DNA of 33,998 nucleotides from Blakeslea trispora (GCA_025331445.1 JAIWNE010000199.1:1-33998), one strand, 5' to 3'. Shown: positions 18,681-31,132, counted from the first letter of the stretch. The notes: generated by a model from the sequence alone, not told the origin. A program made the numbers and translations.

Positions 18681-21600
18681 ACACAAAGAATCAAAATCCT
18701 AAGAACACGTCCACAGAAGATATACATGTCATAACCATTATGGAAAGTCAAGAGGTCAGTGCTGTAGACTCTGCTGTTCAGGCTGTGAAACCTGACAAAG
18801 ACGCTAAGTTGACACCAGATAAAAGAAGATCAATTAGACTACAAAATCTGGAGAAGGCCAGAACCGCTAAGGCACTGTATCGTCAGATGGACGAAGAAGC
18901 CAAAGCTAAAGGCGAACTTCCCCCATCGGTAGCCAGGAAGATGGAAAGAGACTTTCCCATCATGGTGAATGATAATAATCAAATCAGACAATTCAATCTC
19001 AAGAAACAATTATGGGAAACTACGGTTGATATTCCCTTACCACAGTTACTCTATTATGCGCCGGAAGTATGGTATCAATACCTACATATGTTAGGCGGAC
19101 AGCCTGCAACTCACAAGAAGAAGCCAAATACAATCTTTCCGGACTCGATGGAAGTAGAACCAGTACAGAACATAGTATTGGATACTACCTCAAACAGCCG
19201 AGGAACGATACAACTCCAAGGTGTACTTGTGAAGTTGGTTGATGGACAGACGTATGATTTCCTCATTGATGGTGGGGCTGTAGTCTCTGTGATACCGTTA
19301 CATTTAGTACAAGCAATTGGGTGAGTGGATCACCTGTCTTCCACAAATAAAACCCTTGAGTTTGGTGGTGGCGAAATAGATGTCCTCGTGGGAACGATTA
19401 AGCTGAAACTGCAGATAGGACAAGAGGTTACTGTAACTCATGAATTCTGTGTTACTAAGAAGCCTAGCACTCCCATGCTGTTAGGTATGGATTTCATTAT
19501 GGATGCTGATGCGCTGGCCGATCCGAAGAACAGTGAGTTAAGATTCAGGAGAGAAGGCCAAGAAGATGTGGTTGTGCCCACTCATAAGAACGAACCAAGC
19601 TTAGTAGGAACAGAAGATGACCGCTGGATTGTGCCGGTGTGCGTACAACAAACACATCAAGAGAGAAATAGCAAGGAGGTACAAATCAAAGAAACTTGTT
19701 ATTTTGAACCAGGAGCGTCACAACTGGTCTGGTTGGGCTTAGAAGCAGAAGCTAGCACTTGGAAAGAAGACAAAGTACTACAACCAGATAGTAGGCTACT
19801 CTCTTTAGAGTGTCTATATGTCATCCCATCCATTTTCTCAAAAGGAGGCAAGGGCTATTACTGTGTGGTATTAGCAAATATAACAATTAAACCTATCACC
19901 CTCAAGGAAGGATCCATATTAAGGAAATTACATAGTGTCAAGGGCATCCCTGAGGATACCGAAGTATGGAATAGCGTTCAAAAGATTGAACAGTTATTGA
20001 TAACAAACTATGTAAATCATCGAGAAAACCAAAGATATTTGGACAGCCCTTCTATTCTGGATGGTCCCATCTTTCTACCTACCAAAGAAGAAATGCAAGC
20101 TCTGGGTGTGAATATGATGCTAGCCAAGGCTAGGGGTGGATACCAAGTGAATTCGGTTAGCTTTGGACCAGAAAAGATTGAAGACAAAACCATCGATGAA
20201 GAATGTACATTGAATTTTGATATCAATCCAAACTTGTCTGAAGATAAACGGAATGCTATTAAGAAAATACTGGTCAAGCATAATGAAGTATTTGCATCTT
20301 CACTGAAAGACGTTACTGCACTGAAGGTGGAGCCGTTCACTATTTAAGTCAAGGAAGATGCAAAGCCTGTCAAAGTATCACCAAGACTATTGCCTCACGA
20401 AGCGAATGAGTGGTTGAAAGGATACATCGGTCAATTGATGGAATTGGGCCTGGTAGAGAGCTGCCAATCATCTTGGGCTGCTGCTGTAGTGTTGGTACCA
20501 AACGACAAGAGTCAGCCAGTATCGCGTCGAAGATTTAAACGGGTAAAGAAGGTACCTTTGTTAAAGAAAAGTGACAAGGCAAAGCCAAAGGCTATCTGGA
20601 CGTTGTCCTTGGAGAAGCATTCCGACTTGTACCCTGAAGAAGACGAGAGCAGCTCGTTGGTTGAATTGAAAGAAGCAGGTCCTGGGTATGACGTTATGAT
20701 CAGAGAGGAAACGGATGCCACTGGACAGAAACAACAATACACCAGTGTCGTGTTGAAGACTGCTGCTGGTCAAAAAGATCCGTATCGTTTATGTCTTAAC
20801 TACCGACCTGTAAACAAGGCGATCAAAGACTCTGGTTATCCCATTCCGAATATCAATTTCATGTTTACTTTGCTAGGAAAAGCCTCTTACTTTTCGGCTT
20901 TTGACTTTTTGAAAGGGTTTTGGCAGCTGAAATTGGATGATGAGAGCAAAGATCTGACGGGGTTCGCCACGACTTTCGGACAGTTTAGGTTGACACGGTT
21001 GCCTATGGGATTGAAGTCGTCACCAACAGCGTGGCAGAAAGTAATGGACACTATCTTCTTTGATGAGCTCTACAAGATTTTACTTGTATATATTGACGAT
21101 GCTTTGATTTTCTCCAACAGCTTTGAAGATCACCTTCTCCATCTTGATGGTGTACTGGCAAAAGCAAAGAAGGCGGGCTTGTCGTTGTCCATTTCAAAAT
21201 GCAAATTTGGATACCAAGAAATACCTATTTTGGGACACATGCTAAGTACTGATGGTTTTCAAATGAAAAAGAAGAAGGTTCAACGCATTTACGACTATCC
21301 GAAACCATCAAATCTGACAGAGGTGAATCGGTTCATTGGCATGATCCAGTACTACAGGAGGTATTTGCAACACCTATCCACTGTATTGGCTTCATTGAAT
21401 GCACTGAAGAAAAAGGTGAGGTATTCCAGTGAACAGAAAGTCAAGAGCAGAGTTTCCGCAAGTGCAAGGAGGCCATTGTGGAAGATTGCTTGTTGGTACA
21501 CCCGGACTATGAGAGAGAGTTTGTGCTCTGGACTGATGCTTCAAACTATGGAATTGGTGGTGTTCTAACCCAGGCAGACAAACAACAGCCCTCTCTTCTC

Positions 21601-23382
21601 CGTCCGATTCATTTTGGTAGTAAGGCGCTATCTGATCAAGAAAAGAAGATGTCGGTTTATGAGAAAGAATTTTATGTTATTGTCTACTTTATACACTTTT
21701 TCAAGATGTATTTGTTACACATGAAGTTCACTGTCATTACAGACCAGAAAAGTTTATCATATTTAATAAAGTTTAATGAAGAAGCCTCCGCTAAATTGGT
21801 TAGATGGCAAGCTTCACTTCTAGCGTATGATTTTGATATCCATTATCGTCCTGAAAAAATGAATATACACGCCGATGCAATGTCAAGATTGCCAGCCGCA
21901 TGTAATGAAGGTCCTGAGTTTGCTGACTTGGCAAGTGAATACTACCTGCCTGTCAATGCTATCAAAAGGAAAGAAAGCGTGGCAGAAGTTGACAAGAATG
22001 AAGTGAAGAAGAGAATTAAGACTGATGGTGATAATGAACTCGTTGTTGCAGGAATGAATGAATCGGAATACCACAATCTTATGTCTTATCTCACTACTTG
22101 GAAGTTTCCAGAATGGATGGGTAGAAAGGAGAGAACCGCTCTGAAGTACAAGGCTCGATTGTATGAAGAAGATAAAGGTGTTCTTTACAGAAGACCATCA
22201 AAAGGATATCCGGGAAAACGTAAGGTGGTGAAAGAAGGAGAGGCTCTCAAGGTATTGAAGCTATGTCACGACCATTTGTTGGCTGGTCATCTAGGCGTGG
22301 AGCGTACTTTTGATAAGGTGAGGAGTCAGTACTATTGATCAAAGTACTATGAAGCTGTCCGAGAATATGTGTATAGCTGTCAAGTATGTCAGCAGTTTGG
22401 ACCAAGAACACCTGCCCAGCCATTGAGTCTGCCAAAATTATCCTCTAAACAACCTGCATTCAAGACTATTTTTATGGATTACATCAAGCTACCACTGACA
22501 GAACAAGGAAACAATGCTGCATTGGTAATCATTGACCTATTTACGGGCTGGATAGAATGCAAACCAACTCCCTCTCAAAGTGCTAATTTTACGTGTGTTT
22601 CGTTGTTTGCTTGGATATGTGCGTATGGACTGCCTCAGACCATTAGGTGTGATATGGGAACTCATTTCAATGCAGAAGAGGTCAAGTGTATGATGATAAC
22701 CAACTATGGCATTGATATAGTTTTTGGAGTACCCTTCCATCCACAAGATCAAGGCAAAGTAGAACGTGTAAATAGTACCTTGAAAAGTATTTTGAAGAAG
22801 TATGTATATTAATACGGACAAGACTGGGATACATGGCTACCTGCCTTATTATATGTGATGCGAACCTCAGTACGTCGAGACCATGGCTATTCCGCTTTCT
22901 TTCTAACATACGGTAGAGAACCCAGGGGTCTAGATCAAGACGAGATTCAAATGATTGATGAAGAAGATGAGACTAAGATAGAGGAGATAATGATCCGAGT
23001 GAAGCAAATCAGTGAATTGAATGACGCTATCATTCCTCGAGCTCTCAACAACATCATCAAGTACAAAGAAAATATGATCAAACAATATAACAAAAGAACG
23101 AAAGAAGAGCACTTTCAAGTCAATGACTAAGTCATGATTGAGAGACATACTTTACAAGAACAAGCCAAGGTTCTGTTGACACAATGGGTTGGTCCCTTTA
23201 AGATCAAACAAAAGTTGCCTGTAAACAAGTATGAAGTTGATGATGGTGACTTAAAGCTACCCACTCCAGTACATGCAGACCAGATAAAAATGTACAAAGC
23301 AAGACCTCGATTAGCTGCCTCCATTGATTTTTATTCGGACGCAAGAGCTAAGAATAAAAGGGGATGTTCTGTGGAGGGGTGA
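18641..23382 (+). pseudogene. Element 2 protease-RT-RNase H-integrase polyprotein (multiply interrupted)
   Basis: Reads in the -1 frame after gag. The retropepsin motif has D-G-G (LIDGGAVVSVIP) where D-S-G or D-T-G is usual, then LLGMDF. RT: SSWAAAVVLVP, an insertion of about 80 residues, DPYRLCLNYRPVNKAI, FSAFDFLKGFWQLKL and YIDD. RNase H: LWTDASNYGIGGVLTQ and HADAMSRLP. Integrase: HHCC (CHDHLLAGH.. CQVCQQF), Asp in IFMDYI, Asp in IRCDMGTHF, Glu in GKVERVNS, and a GPF module (TQWVGPFKIKQ). Lesions: TGA 19322-19324, TAA 20345-20347, a one-base frameshift near 21410-21420, TGA 21430-21432, TGA 22336-22338, TAA 22810-22812 and TAA 23128-23130. Each stop lies in an otherwise continuous frame. 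Confidence 0.9.
23356..23364 (+). promoter_or_regulatory. Polypurine tract
   Basis: AAAAGGGGA upstream of the 3' LTR primes plus-strand DNA synthesis. Five bases (TGTTC) separate it from the TGTGG that matches the 5' LTR start, whereas the tract usually abuts the LTR. Confidence 0.6.
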
Positions 23383-23686
23383 ACGATCTGAGCCAGAATC
23401 AACAAAGGGCAAGGTGAAGGGTTCAAACTCAGTCAGAAATCAAGTGTAGGAAGCACAAAGGAGAGAAACAAGGAAGGTTGAGCAAACCAAAACAAACATA
23501 GTACCACAAAAAAAAGATATAAAATAAGATAATTTTATAAATAATAAATAACAAGTTGCTCTTTCCCCAATTTTCTGAACACTTCTCAGGATTATTAGAT
23601 TGTTGAATATCTGTCTTATGGTCAAGGAGAATTACGAAAATAGAATAATTAGTCAGTCACAAAGGTATAAAAGAGCCCATACAACA
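23370..23686 (+). repeat. Element 2 3' LTR
   Basis: 317 bp, two differences from 17141-17457, followed by an A-run that can supply the AAAAA target duplication. The end of the pol frame (stop about 23382) runs 13 bases into it. Confidence 0.93.
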
Positions 23687-23725
23687 AAAAAAAAGCTGTA
23701 GTTCAAAAAATTCAAAAAAAAATAG

Positions 23726-23733
23726 TATATAAA
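23726..23733 (+). promoter_or_regulatory. TATA box of the 23827 gene
   Basis: TATATAAA lies 94 nt upstream of the ATG and 39 nt after the end of the element 2 3' LTR. It is followed by a C/T-rich leader. Confidence 0.5.
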
Positions 23734-23826
23734 GACAGTATTTACTCAACATTTACCAAACTTCTTTCATTCTTTGAACTACCTTCCTCTCCCCTTACTT
23801 ACACACTCACACACGCATTTATAAAA

Positions 23827-24468
23827 ATGATGTGCTCTTCAGATTTCGATGATGAGGTCGTTCGCGACAAGAGAGCTTACAGCCCTCAAGTTGACGAAAG
23901 GCTGGTTGATGGAGTTGAAGACAACGTTGTTGCCCCTTCTGGTCCCTCCCGAATGCAAGGTATCTCGTTTGTGGGTCAAGCCCAAAATCTGTTTGCAAAT
24001 GCTGACAATTAGCCTGTAACCGCCGAAATCTTCAAGACTACTCCCTTGGAATCCGTTGAGCCTTACCAAGGAATGGTGATCAAAGGCCGCTCCTAACAAT
24101 GACACCGCAAGCAAGGCCTGACCATACACTCCCCCACGAAGCAATCCCCCAGAAAACGTTCACAAACCGAAAAAACCCATGCCAAGTTTGCCAAGTGGCT
24201 TACCGATTTTGAAGAAGTAGTGAAGAAGAGAGACGACCTCGTCTCCAAGGTCGCCCGATTCTATCAAGAAATCATTTTGGAGATTGTCAAATACTGCCAC
24301 TACTTGAATGAGGAACCCGTGTCCCAGAAGAGCTTCGACTCCTACCAGACAAGACGTGCCGATGTGGTGAAGTCGTTGCTCCGCAACCATTCTTTGATCT
24401 ACCCCGCTGTAATGAAGCCTGTCCGCAAGGCTGATCCTTGTTCTCGCCCTGGCCCTTTCGAAGAATAA
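23827..24468 (+). pseudogene. Small gene of unknown function with three in-frame stops
   Basis: Not recognised. From ATG 23827 one frame runs 214 codons to TAA at 24466-24468 with no frameshift. It has three internal stops: TAG at about 24010 and TAA and TGA at about 24094-24102. Each is one C-to-T change from Gln or Arg. The N-terminal part is acidic (SSDFDDEVV). The C-terminal part (from about 24130) is helical and charged: KFAKWLTDFEEVVKKRDDL, a Tyr-rich IVKYCHYLNEE stretch, and LLRNHSLIYPAV. Coding-like GC content contrasts with the flanks. TATA box and AATAAA are in place, so it was an expressed gene until recently. It could belong to a transposon of its own; no ends were found. Confidence 0.6.
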
Positions 24469-24620
24469 GTCTTTGGTTTCTCTTTTCGTGTGCTTTGTTC
24501 TGTCTCTTTTGGTTGTTGTTGCTTCTCCTCTTTTTCTTTTTGGTTCCTCTGCTTTTTCCCCTTGTGGTTTTCTCTGGTGCTCCTCTATATTACATACCAT
24601 TATCATTTTTTCCTCTCTCA

Positions 24621-24626
24621 AATAAA
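24621..24626 (+). promoter_or_regulatory. Poly(A) signal of the 23827 gene
   Basis: AATAAA, 152 nt after the stop codon, follows a T/C-rich 3' untranslated region. Confidence 0.45.
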
Positions 24627-24754
24627 TCGTTTTTTTTAAAGAAAGAAATTATCATCAAGTTTTACATTTCAAGAAATTTTTATCAAGATTATATACTACT
24701 CAAAAAAATTCTTATCAAGACTCTATATTTTATTATCCTGCCACTTTATTTCCA

Positions 24755-24960
24755 AGATGCGTCAATATTTCTGATCTCCTAACCTTCTGCTATCAGTTTG
24801 GCTGTTCCTTGTCATCAACTTTACTAATTGTTACTTCACCCTCAACAATTATTTCTCCAACAACTTATCTCAACAAAGTCCTATTCAACAAAATCTTATT
24901 CAACAATTTATTTCAACAACGTCTATTCACCAGATTATCTCAACAAATTATATTCAACGA
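24755..24960 (+). repeat. Dispersed repeat, copy 1
   Basis: Starts AGATGCGTCAATATTTCT and shares a TTTGGCTGTTCCTTG block, then CAACAATT-rich sequence, with 31191-31390. Similarity is clear over the first 100 bp and becomes patchy in the low-complexity part. It is probably a piece of the LTR element whose tail lies at 31191-31928. Confidence 0.65.
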
Positions 24961-24969
24961 ACTCACCTA

Positions 24970-27900
24970 CCACCGCGGCGTAGAGGGTGTATATAGTGAC
25001 TTAAATAATTGTGAAATAACCTTGCGAAATATTTGTTTTTTTCATATGCGGTTTCAAAGAAAAATGGGCAGAAACACAATGAGAACCGATGCAGAAACAC
25101 AAGAATTGGGCCATGGGTAAAGTATTATACGAGCTTACTTTGAATAGGAGTTGTTTATAGTCGAATCATATCTAGCTTAGGTCTTAAAGGGGAGTTATAC
25201 TGACAAATTGCCTTTAGCGTATATAGCGATGATGGTTTAACATGTTCTACATGTATAACAATAAATGAGCAAATGGCAATGCCTTTAATTTCGGATGAGC
25301 TTGGCATATGATTGGATTATTTAGGTATTATGGGCAAATCAAGCTTGTTTATTTTTATTAATTAGAATCAAATATATGCTATATATGGGTTCGTCTTTAG
25401 GCTGATTTGTAGCTCAGATGTCCTTTTCTGTAATAGGGATGCTGCATTGGGTATATCCAGATAGATTGGCATGCTTAGCTTTGATATAGGTACCTTTTGG
25501 GATCATGGGAAGCAGTATAGAAAGCAGAAATGAATTAATTTCCATGATTAAAGCCTTCAATTCGCACCTTAATTGCTTTGCAGTAGCTGCGCTTGAAAAG
25601 ATATACAGCCTTAACCGAGATTATATTTTTTCGCAATTTTTTTTTCTTGACAGCCATCTTGAAGCAACATGCAAGGTCATGAGCAACACCAACTGAGAGA
25701 TCACTAGTCACCAGTATACAAAAGAGTCAGAAACAATAGAGGAAGAAAGTAAATAGCATAGCAAGTCTATAAAAAAAAAATAAAGATGAGACGCGATCCT
25801 TTACACATGTAGTTTGTCATGAGATGTCGTGTCCTTTAGTTGCAATTAGGTAAACTCATGAGTCCAGCCAACAGTGAGAGCAACAGTCAGAAGTAAACAG
25901 TTGATAAAGAGAAGTTCGTTCGGTAAGACAGTCAAGTCAAAATAATCTGGAAGCGGTATTTCACTTGTCAGGAAAGAGATTCAAAGCGATGAGGCAAGCT
26001 CATCTGAGATGGAGCACACATGTAAGCATGAGCAAAGGCAGGAAGACACAAAAAGAAGAAAAACACAAGCAGTAAAGTTGGAAGGAACCCCAAGTTCAAC
26101 CAAAAAGAGATTCGGCAACCTTTAAAAGCACAGACCATAGTAGTGGAAGGAGAGTAGGCGGATAAAGAGCATTTCTTGAAGATGAGGTAGAGAGATGGCG
26201 ACATGAGAAGTGACCAAGTATCCTGAACGACGGTATATCAAAGGGAAACTGTAATTCAGAAAGCTAGGGCTTTAACCAGAGACAATACTTAGATAGGTGG
26301 ACCACATGTGCACGTAAGAAAGACAATAGACATGAATAAATCAGACATAGGATGGAAGCATGGTAGGCGATTGGATATACAATTGTCAAAGGGTTTCAAG
26401 GCAATGACTACAAATAGAGCAAGTTAGTCGATGCAATGTATACAATAGCATTTGGACATATAAATGGAGAAATCGAAGGACCTTAGGCAAGAGTAACTTG
26501 AAAAAGACGCATCAATCCAAATAGGCAGCATAAATGAAGATGGTATTCAGATAAGAGTCAAAGAGGTATAAGTTTGAGCAGCATGGTATAGAGCGGGCAG
26601 TTTTGATAAAAAAGTCATGGATGAGTTGGCAGAAAGCGATACAGAAGAGTGTGACATGAATAAAGGATTGTTTATCAAAGTCAATGATGAGTATCTACAC
26701 AGGTATATATAAAGTGGATGATAAACAGATATATACAGATGGTGAGTTGGAAGATGCAAAAAAAACAAGAAGAGAAGCGTAGTCGAGTTGTTGAGATGTT
26801 GTCATGATAAGGTGATATACATGTAGCTATTGTTAAATAAAAGAGTCAGTGATGTTGATGGATTATATGATATTTGTAAAAAAAAAAAAGAGATAAAAGT
26901 GCTTACCGTTTGCTGTGCATTTAATGAAAAAAAGAGGAAAGAAAGAAAATGGGGGATTGAAAAAAATGGCCAGTATATATGAGAAATATGGCAGTGATGG
27001 GAAGAAAGTATGATTTCATTGACAGATTCAAGCTAAAATTGTACTGGAAAGGAAAATGTCTTGGATTTGCATAAACAGATCTTAATAGTGATCAATTAAA
27101 GGAACGCTTTTGTAAAGGGGATCTTAAAGAAACACCAAGGTAGAATCTATAAAAAAGTTGATAGCAAAGCGTCAAGCTGTCTCAAAATTATATATGTACA
27201 TGAATGAACCATTTTTTAACATACAAGTAACTAGCTTAAAAATAAAATGTATCAAGAGCAACCCTTTTACATAGTGTCGCTCTTGTTAGAGATATAATAG
27301 ACTATAATAATAGGATGGCACATCAGAAGCCAAATGTAACAAAATCATTCATTTATTGTAAAGGTTCATTGACACAAATACTTCTTATGACACCCTTTGA
27401 ATCCATTTAAAAATTAAACACTGAAAGAGCCTGATTTCAGTTTGATTGTATTGTCATTTTATGATAATTTTAAATGATCCAAAATAGTATAATATGGTGA
27501 ACATCAAAACCATCGAAATGCAGCATACAAACAGATCTCTTAGACGCACAAAATTTCTCTTGCTTAAGAGTAACTCACATATGGTTTGGTACTGGAAAGC
27601 AATTGAATGAGTATAGATGTTGATAATCTTTCAGTTGACCTTTTTGGCTGAAGAGCAAATTTCCTTACAAGCAGCTTGTTTATGATTTGGCATTATTGTA
27701 AGTGGTACAAATACTTTGAATGGTACTGTGTTATTTTGTAAGATTGTCAACTTTACTTTAAATATAATTGTTTAGAGAAGTAAACAGGAAATTTAGATGA
27801 TTCGGAATAACAGTTTTTATAAATCATAATCAGATCCAGAAACATTTGTATATTTCATTATGAGAGCTTGAAGTAACTTTTACTCGAAATCAAATGCTTT

Positions 27901-30900
27901 TCCATAAGCAGTTTGAGATCATCAAATTTTTATCTCAATTGTATATTGTCTTGAGCATACATTCATCATCATATATCTATCTCTTTGATTTAGAGGTATA
28001 CCTTTTTTAAGTATCTCTTTAAGAAACTGGTCAACTATATTCCAGATTTTTAGCTTTTATTAACTAAGCAATCGCTTTCTAGGGTATTTGTAGGTGCTTT
28101 TTATTTATTTTATTTTATTTTCTTCAACCTTTTCCGAGATGGCTTACCATCTTGCATGCTCATGTAAGTTTGAGATGTCGACATGCAGAACTGATGAGCA
28201 GCGAGAAAGCCAACATGTGCTCATAGAAGTTAACTTTTTTAACTAAAGGGTTATATATTTCTTACTGGCTATAACTATTCTAGCCAGTTCTTAATATGTA
28301 AAAGCAATTCAGAGCATATGAAATCAATGCTTCATGAAAACGATATTTTTATTGAAATCTAAGGATTGAGTTTTTTTTTCTAATATTCGAGTGTAATTAT
28401 CTTTTTGACTACATCTCATTCTTTTTAATTAAATAATTGGGTTCATCACTATCTTAGACACTATTTTTTTCTTGATTGAAGTGTATGATGCAAAGAGAGG
28501 AAATAAGCCAAATCGTCAACATTTACCTTTTTTATAGTGATGGAAATTCGCTACTCTGATTGGCCGATTTCTAAGAAGGTTCCAGGCTTATTCTCTCTTT
28601 ACCTACATTAGGATAGCTGACATACTTTAAAAGTAAATTGGCCCCCAAAGTTCCGTGTTATTTATGGGGGTGACATTACTCTCTTTCCTTTTTTTTATCT
28701 CTTTTTTTTTCTCGGCTTTTTTCCCTCTACTTTTTTTTTCCTTCACTCTATTGATTGCTACACCCTTTATTTTTCCTGAATCTTGGGAGTATTTCCTTTC
28801 CGAGTTAAGGTGTATCATTCAGGCCATGCTACATGATCGCTAACTTATCCATTCTTTTATCTGTCTAGGAAGAGGTTTATTTTTTAGGTTTGTTCACGAT
28901 CAATTTGGGCAGCTCAAGTCTTTATCATACAGTCACTCATCTTACCATCACAAAGCAGACAATTGCAGTTTTTTAAACACGCCATAACTTAATCACTTGA
29001 AAAGGATCAATAATTACACCATTTTCGAAATTACCAGTAATGGAGATGATTACACTAACATGAGACTTCTTTTAATCGCGTTTAGTATGAAGCAAAGGTA
29101 GGCAACTCGATAGCATTATATATGGCTTTATAATCTAACATTTTATAAAAGTAGATAATGTATTAGTCTCACTGTTAAATGATTATTTTATGATGAAGCC
29201 CAATGGATCTTTGAAGCATGGTAAAGTATTGTTCCATTTCTACGATTGATTACCTGACTCACATATAAACCTCTGAAGATAGTGTGGAGACATTCCATCT
29301 CTGATTGAATCAACCTAAACATCCGGATTGCACCTTCAACTTGTAATGACAGCCTTTTATCACTTTAGTTTGTTGAAGACAATGCTTGGACTCTCCAAAC
29401 AACAATACTTAGCCGAATTTACATCTGATTTACTAGAGATCAATCTTATAAATGACAAAATGGAATCAAGAGGTAAAGTTATTAGTAAAAGTTGGGAGTT
29501 TTATTCAAAGAAAGATGCCATCATTGTCAACATCATTTCCAGTGAAAGAATCAATATTACATATCAACGGCACTTTGGATGATCAAAGGTTCTTCAGAGA
29601 GTATCATATTTTTGAAAGGTAAGCATATATGGGGTGGATTGCATTATAGCTAGTTGAACTATTTTTTTATCATTTTGGAAATAAAAACGTATTATGATGG
29701 ATCTATCTGAAAAGCGAGTGTTGGATTGTTACTAGCATTGACCGAAAATATTGATGATTGTTGCTAATACTTTATTACGATAAACATGTACAACTATCGA
29801 TTGTCTTGATAAAAGAAGAGAATGAATCACTCTTTTAAAGTATACAATTAATCTCTCTGTTCCTTCTTATGACTTCTCAACAAGTGATTCTATTTCACCA
29901 TTAAGTCCAATATCTATTTCAAAGGCTTTGTAACTGTTTGTTTATACTGTTGATTCGCTTAGTCTCAAGATTGACTTCCAATATATGACACCGACAGTTC
30001 TTAAAAAAGACTATCAAACATTTCATCCTTATTTAGTGAGAGTCATTAGCAGAAGATAAAATAGCGATTTGATAGAAATTGAAATTAGTTCTCTTTTTAT
30101 TTTACTTTTTCCTTTTGACTACCTTTTAGTTTACATATATTTCTTTCTTCCATTTCAGACGTCTCTCTAACTTGCCATTTCTAGTCTCACACCTGTATCA
30201 AACTTTTCCATCTTATTTATGCTTCATTTTCGCCCATGAATGACAACTTGCCTCAGTCCATCCTATATAATCTCACTTTATATAGAGATGATAGCAGTTT
30301 TATTTATTTATTTAGCTCTCAGAATCTCTGTTATTTATTTTATCAAATATAATTTGCCTAGACTCTTACAGCAACCTGGAGTCCTTCTCCATGTGCTCAT
30401 GTTGCTTCAGTGATGGTGATGAGAGATCTCAAGATCGACATTCAGTCACGATCGTAACTTTCTTGTACCACTATCTTAGAAATTAAAATTATGTATAGCA
30501 AACACCTTCTCTCAATTTTATTGTTTTATTTTACTACCTTTTTATACACTTCTTTAGCTTTCCACACCTTGTTATGATTACACAAAAATTTAAAAATTGG
30601 CTCCTTAACCTTTGGCTGTATAACTTTAATGGCCTATGCTTCTTTTTCTTCTCCTTTAGCCTGACACCTTTTCATTATGAAATATCTGACTTAATCTCAA
30701 GAAATTACCTTCCTTTTACTTCTTCTTTACCTTTTAAGTAAATTTGCATAAATACTTTCTATTTTTTTGTACAGATTGTTTCACCTCACTTGGCCTATCC
30801 CCCCATTTACCATTTTTGTACATATTTTCTGCATAAAATCTGAAATCAATCCCCCCATTTGATTGTCTCTTCATTTTCACTGCTATTTTTTTCCCTTTTC

Positions 30901-31110
30901 AGCCAAATCTCTTTCTCACAGGTTATTTTTCTTGGTCTTTTTATTTATTTTATAGCCTTTGACATGTAAAAAAAAACCGAGATCAACTCATCTCCTCGGA
31001 TCAGCTTCAAACTCGAAAACTAACCTCCCATTACCCTCTATATCACACTTCGACAAAAAAAAACCTTCCCTTTCATCATTTATTCTCTCTGTATAGCTAA
31101 CCTTCAAAAG
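24970..31110. other. Gene-poor AT-rich desert
   Basis: About 6 kb with no supported gene. The plus strand is purine-rich at about 25690-27130 and pyrimidine-rich at about 29800-31100. ORFs here are short and lack recognisable motifs. One 79-codon ORF (29346) is listed separately; another small one (25505-25696) has nothing to support it. Confidence 0.6.
29346..29582 (+). CDS. Hypothetical short ORF or exon
   Basis: ATG at 29346, 78 residues. Its composition looks more protein-like than the surroundings (YLAEFTSDLLEINLINDK, SWEFYSKKDAIIVNIIS). No known family, TATA box or splice partner could be identified. It may be a fragment of a decayed gene or chance. Confidence 0.2.
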   Translation: MTAFYHFSLLKTMLGLSKQQYLAEFTSDLLEINLINDKMESRGKVISKSWEFYSKKDAIIVNIISSERINITYQRHFG

Positions 31111-31112
31111 CA

Positions 31113-31132
31113 AAGTGAGTCTAAACTCACTT
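31113..31132. repeat. Short perfect inverted repeat
   Basis: AAGTGAGT and ACTCACTT around loop CTAA. It lies about 60 bp before the dispersed repeat copy 2. Confidence 0.6.

Larger units (their letters stand above)
17141..23686 (+). mobile_element. Full-length Ty3/Gypsy LTR retrotransposon (element 2, 6546 bp)
   Basis: Two 317-bp LTRs with TGTGGAGGGG starts and ...CATACAACA ends differ at only two positions (about 17156/23385 and 17392/23621, both G/A). A primer-binding site, gag, protease-RT-RNase H-integrase and a polypurine tract lie between them in order. Flanking AAAAA on both sides fits a 5-bp target duplication, though the flanks are A-runs. Despite young LTRs, the coding region has at least six in-frame stops and one frameshift, so this copy is not autonomous. 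Confidence 0.92.

Noticed and set aside
17634..24468. Stop-codon reassignment (TAA/TAG as Gln, TGA as Trp)
   Set aside because: The piggyBac gene uses TGA as a real stop, element 2 gag ends properly, and the CMC and piggyBac genes have no internal stops. Mutation explains the pattern better.
28627..28843. Overlapping ORFs on both strands with Phe/Leu or Lys/Glu runs
   Set aside because: Pyrimidine-tract artefacts.
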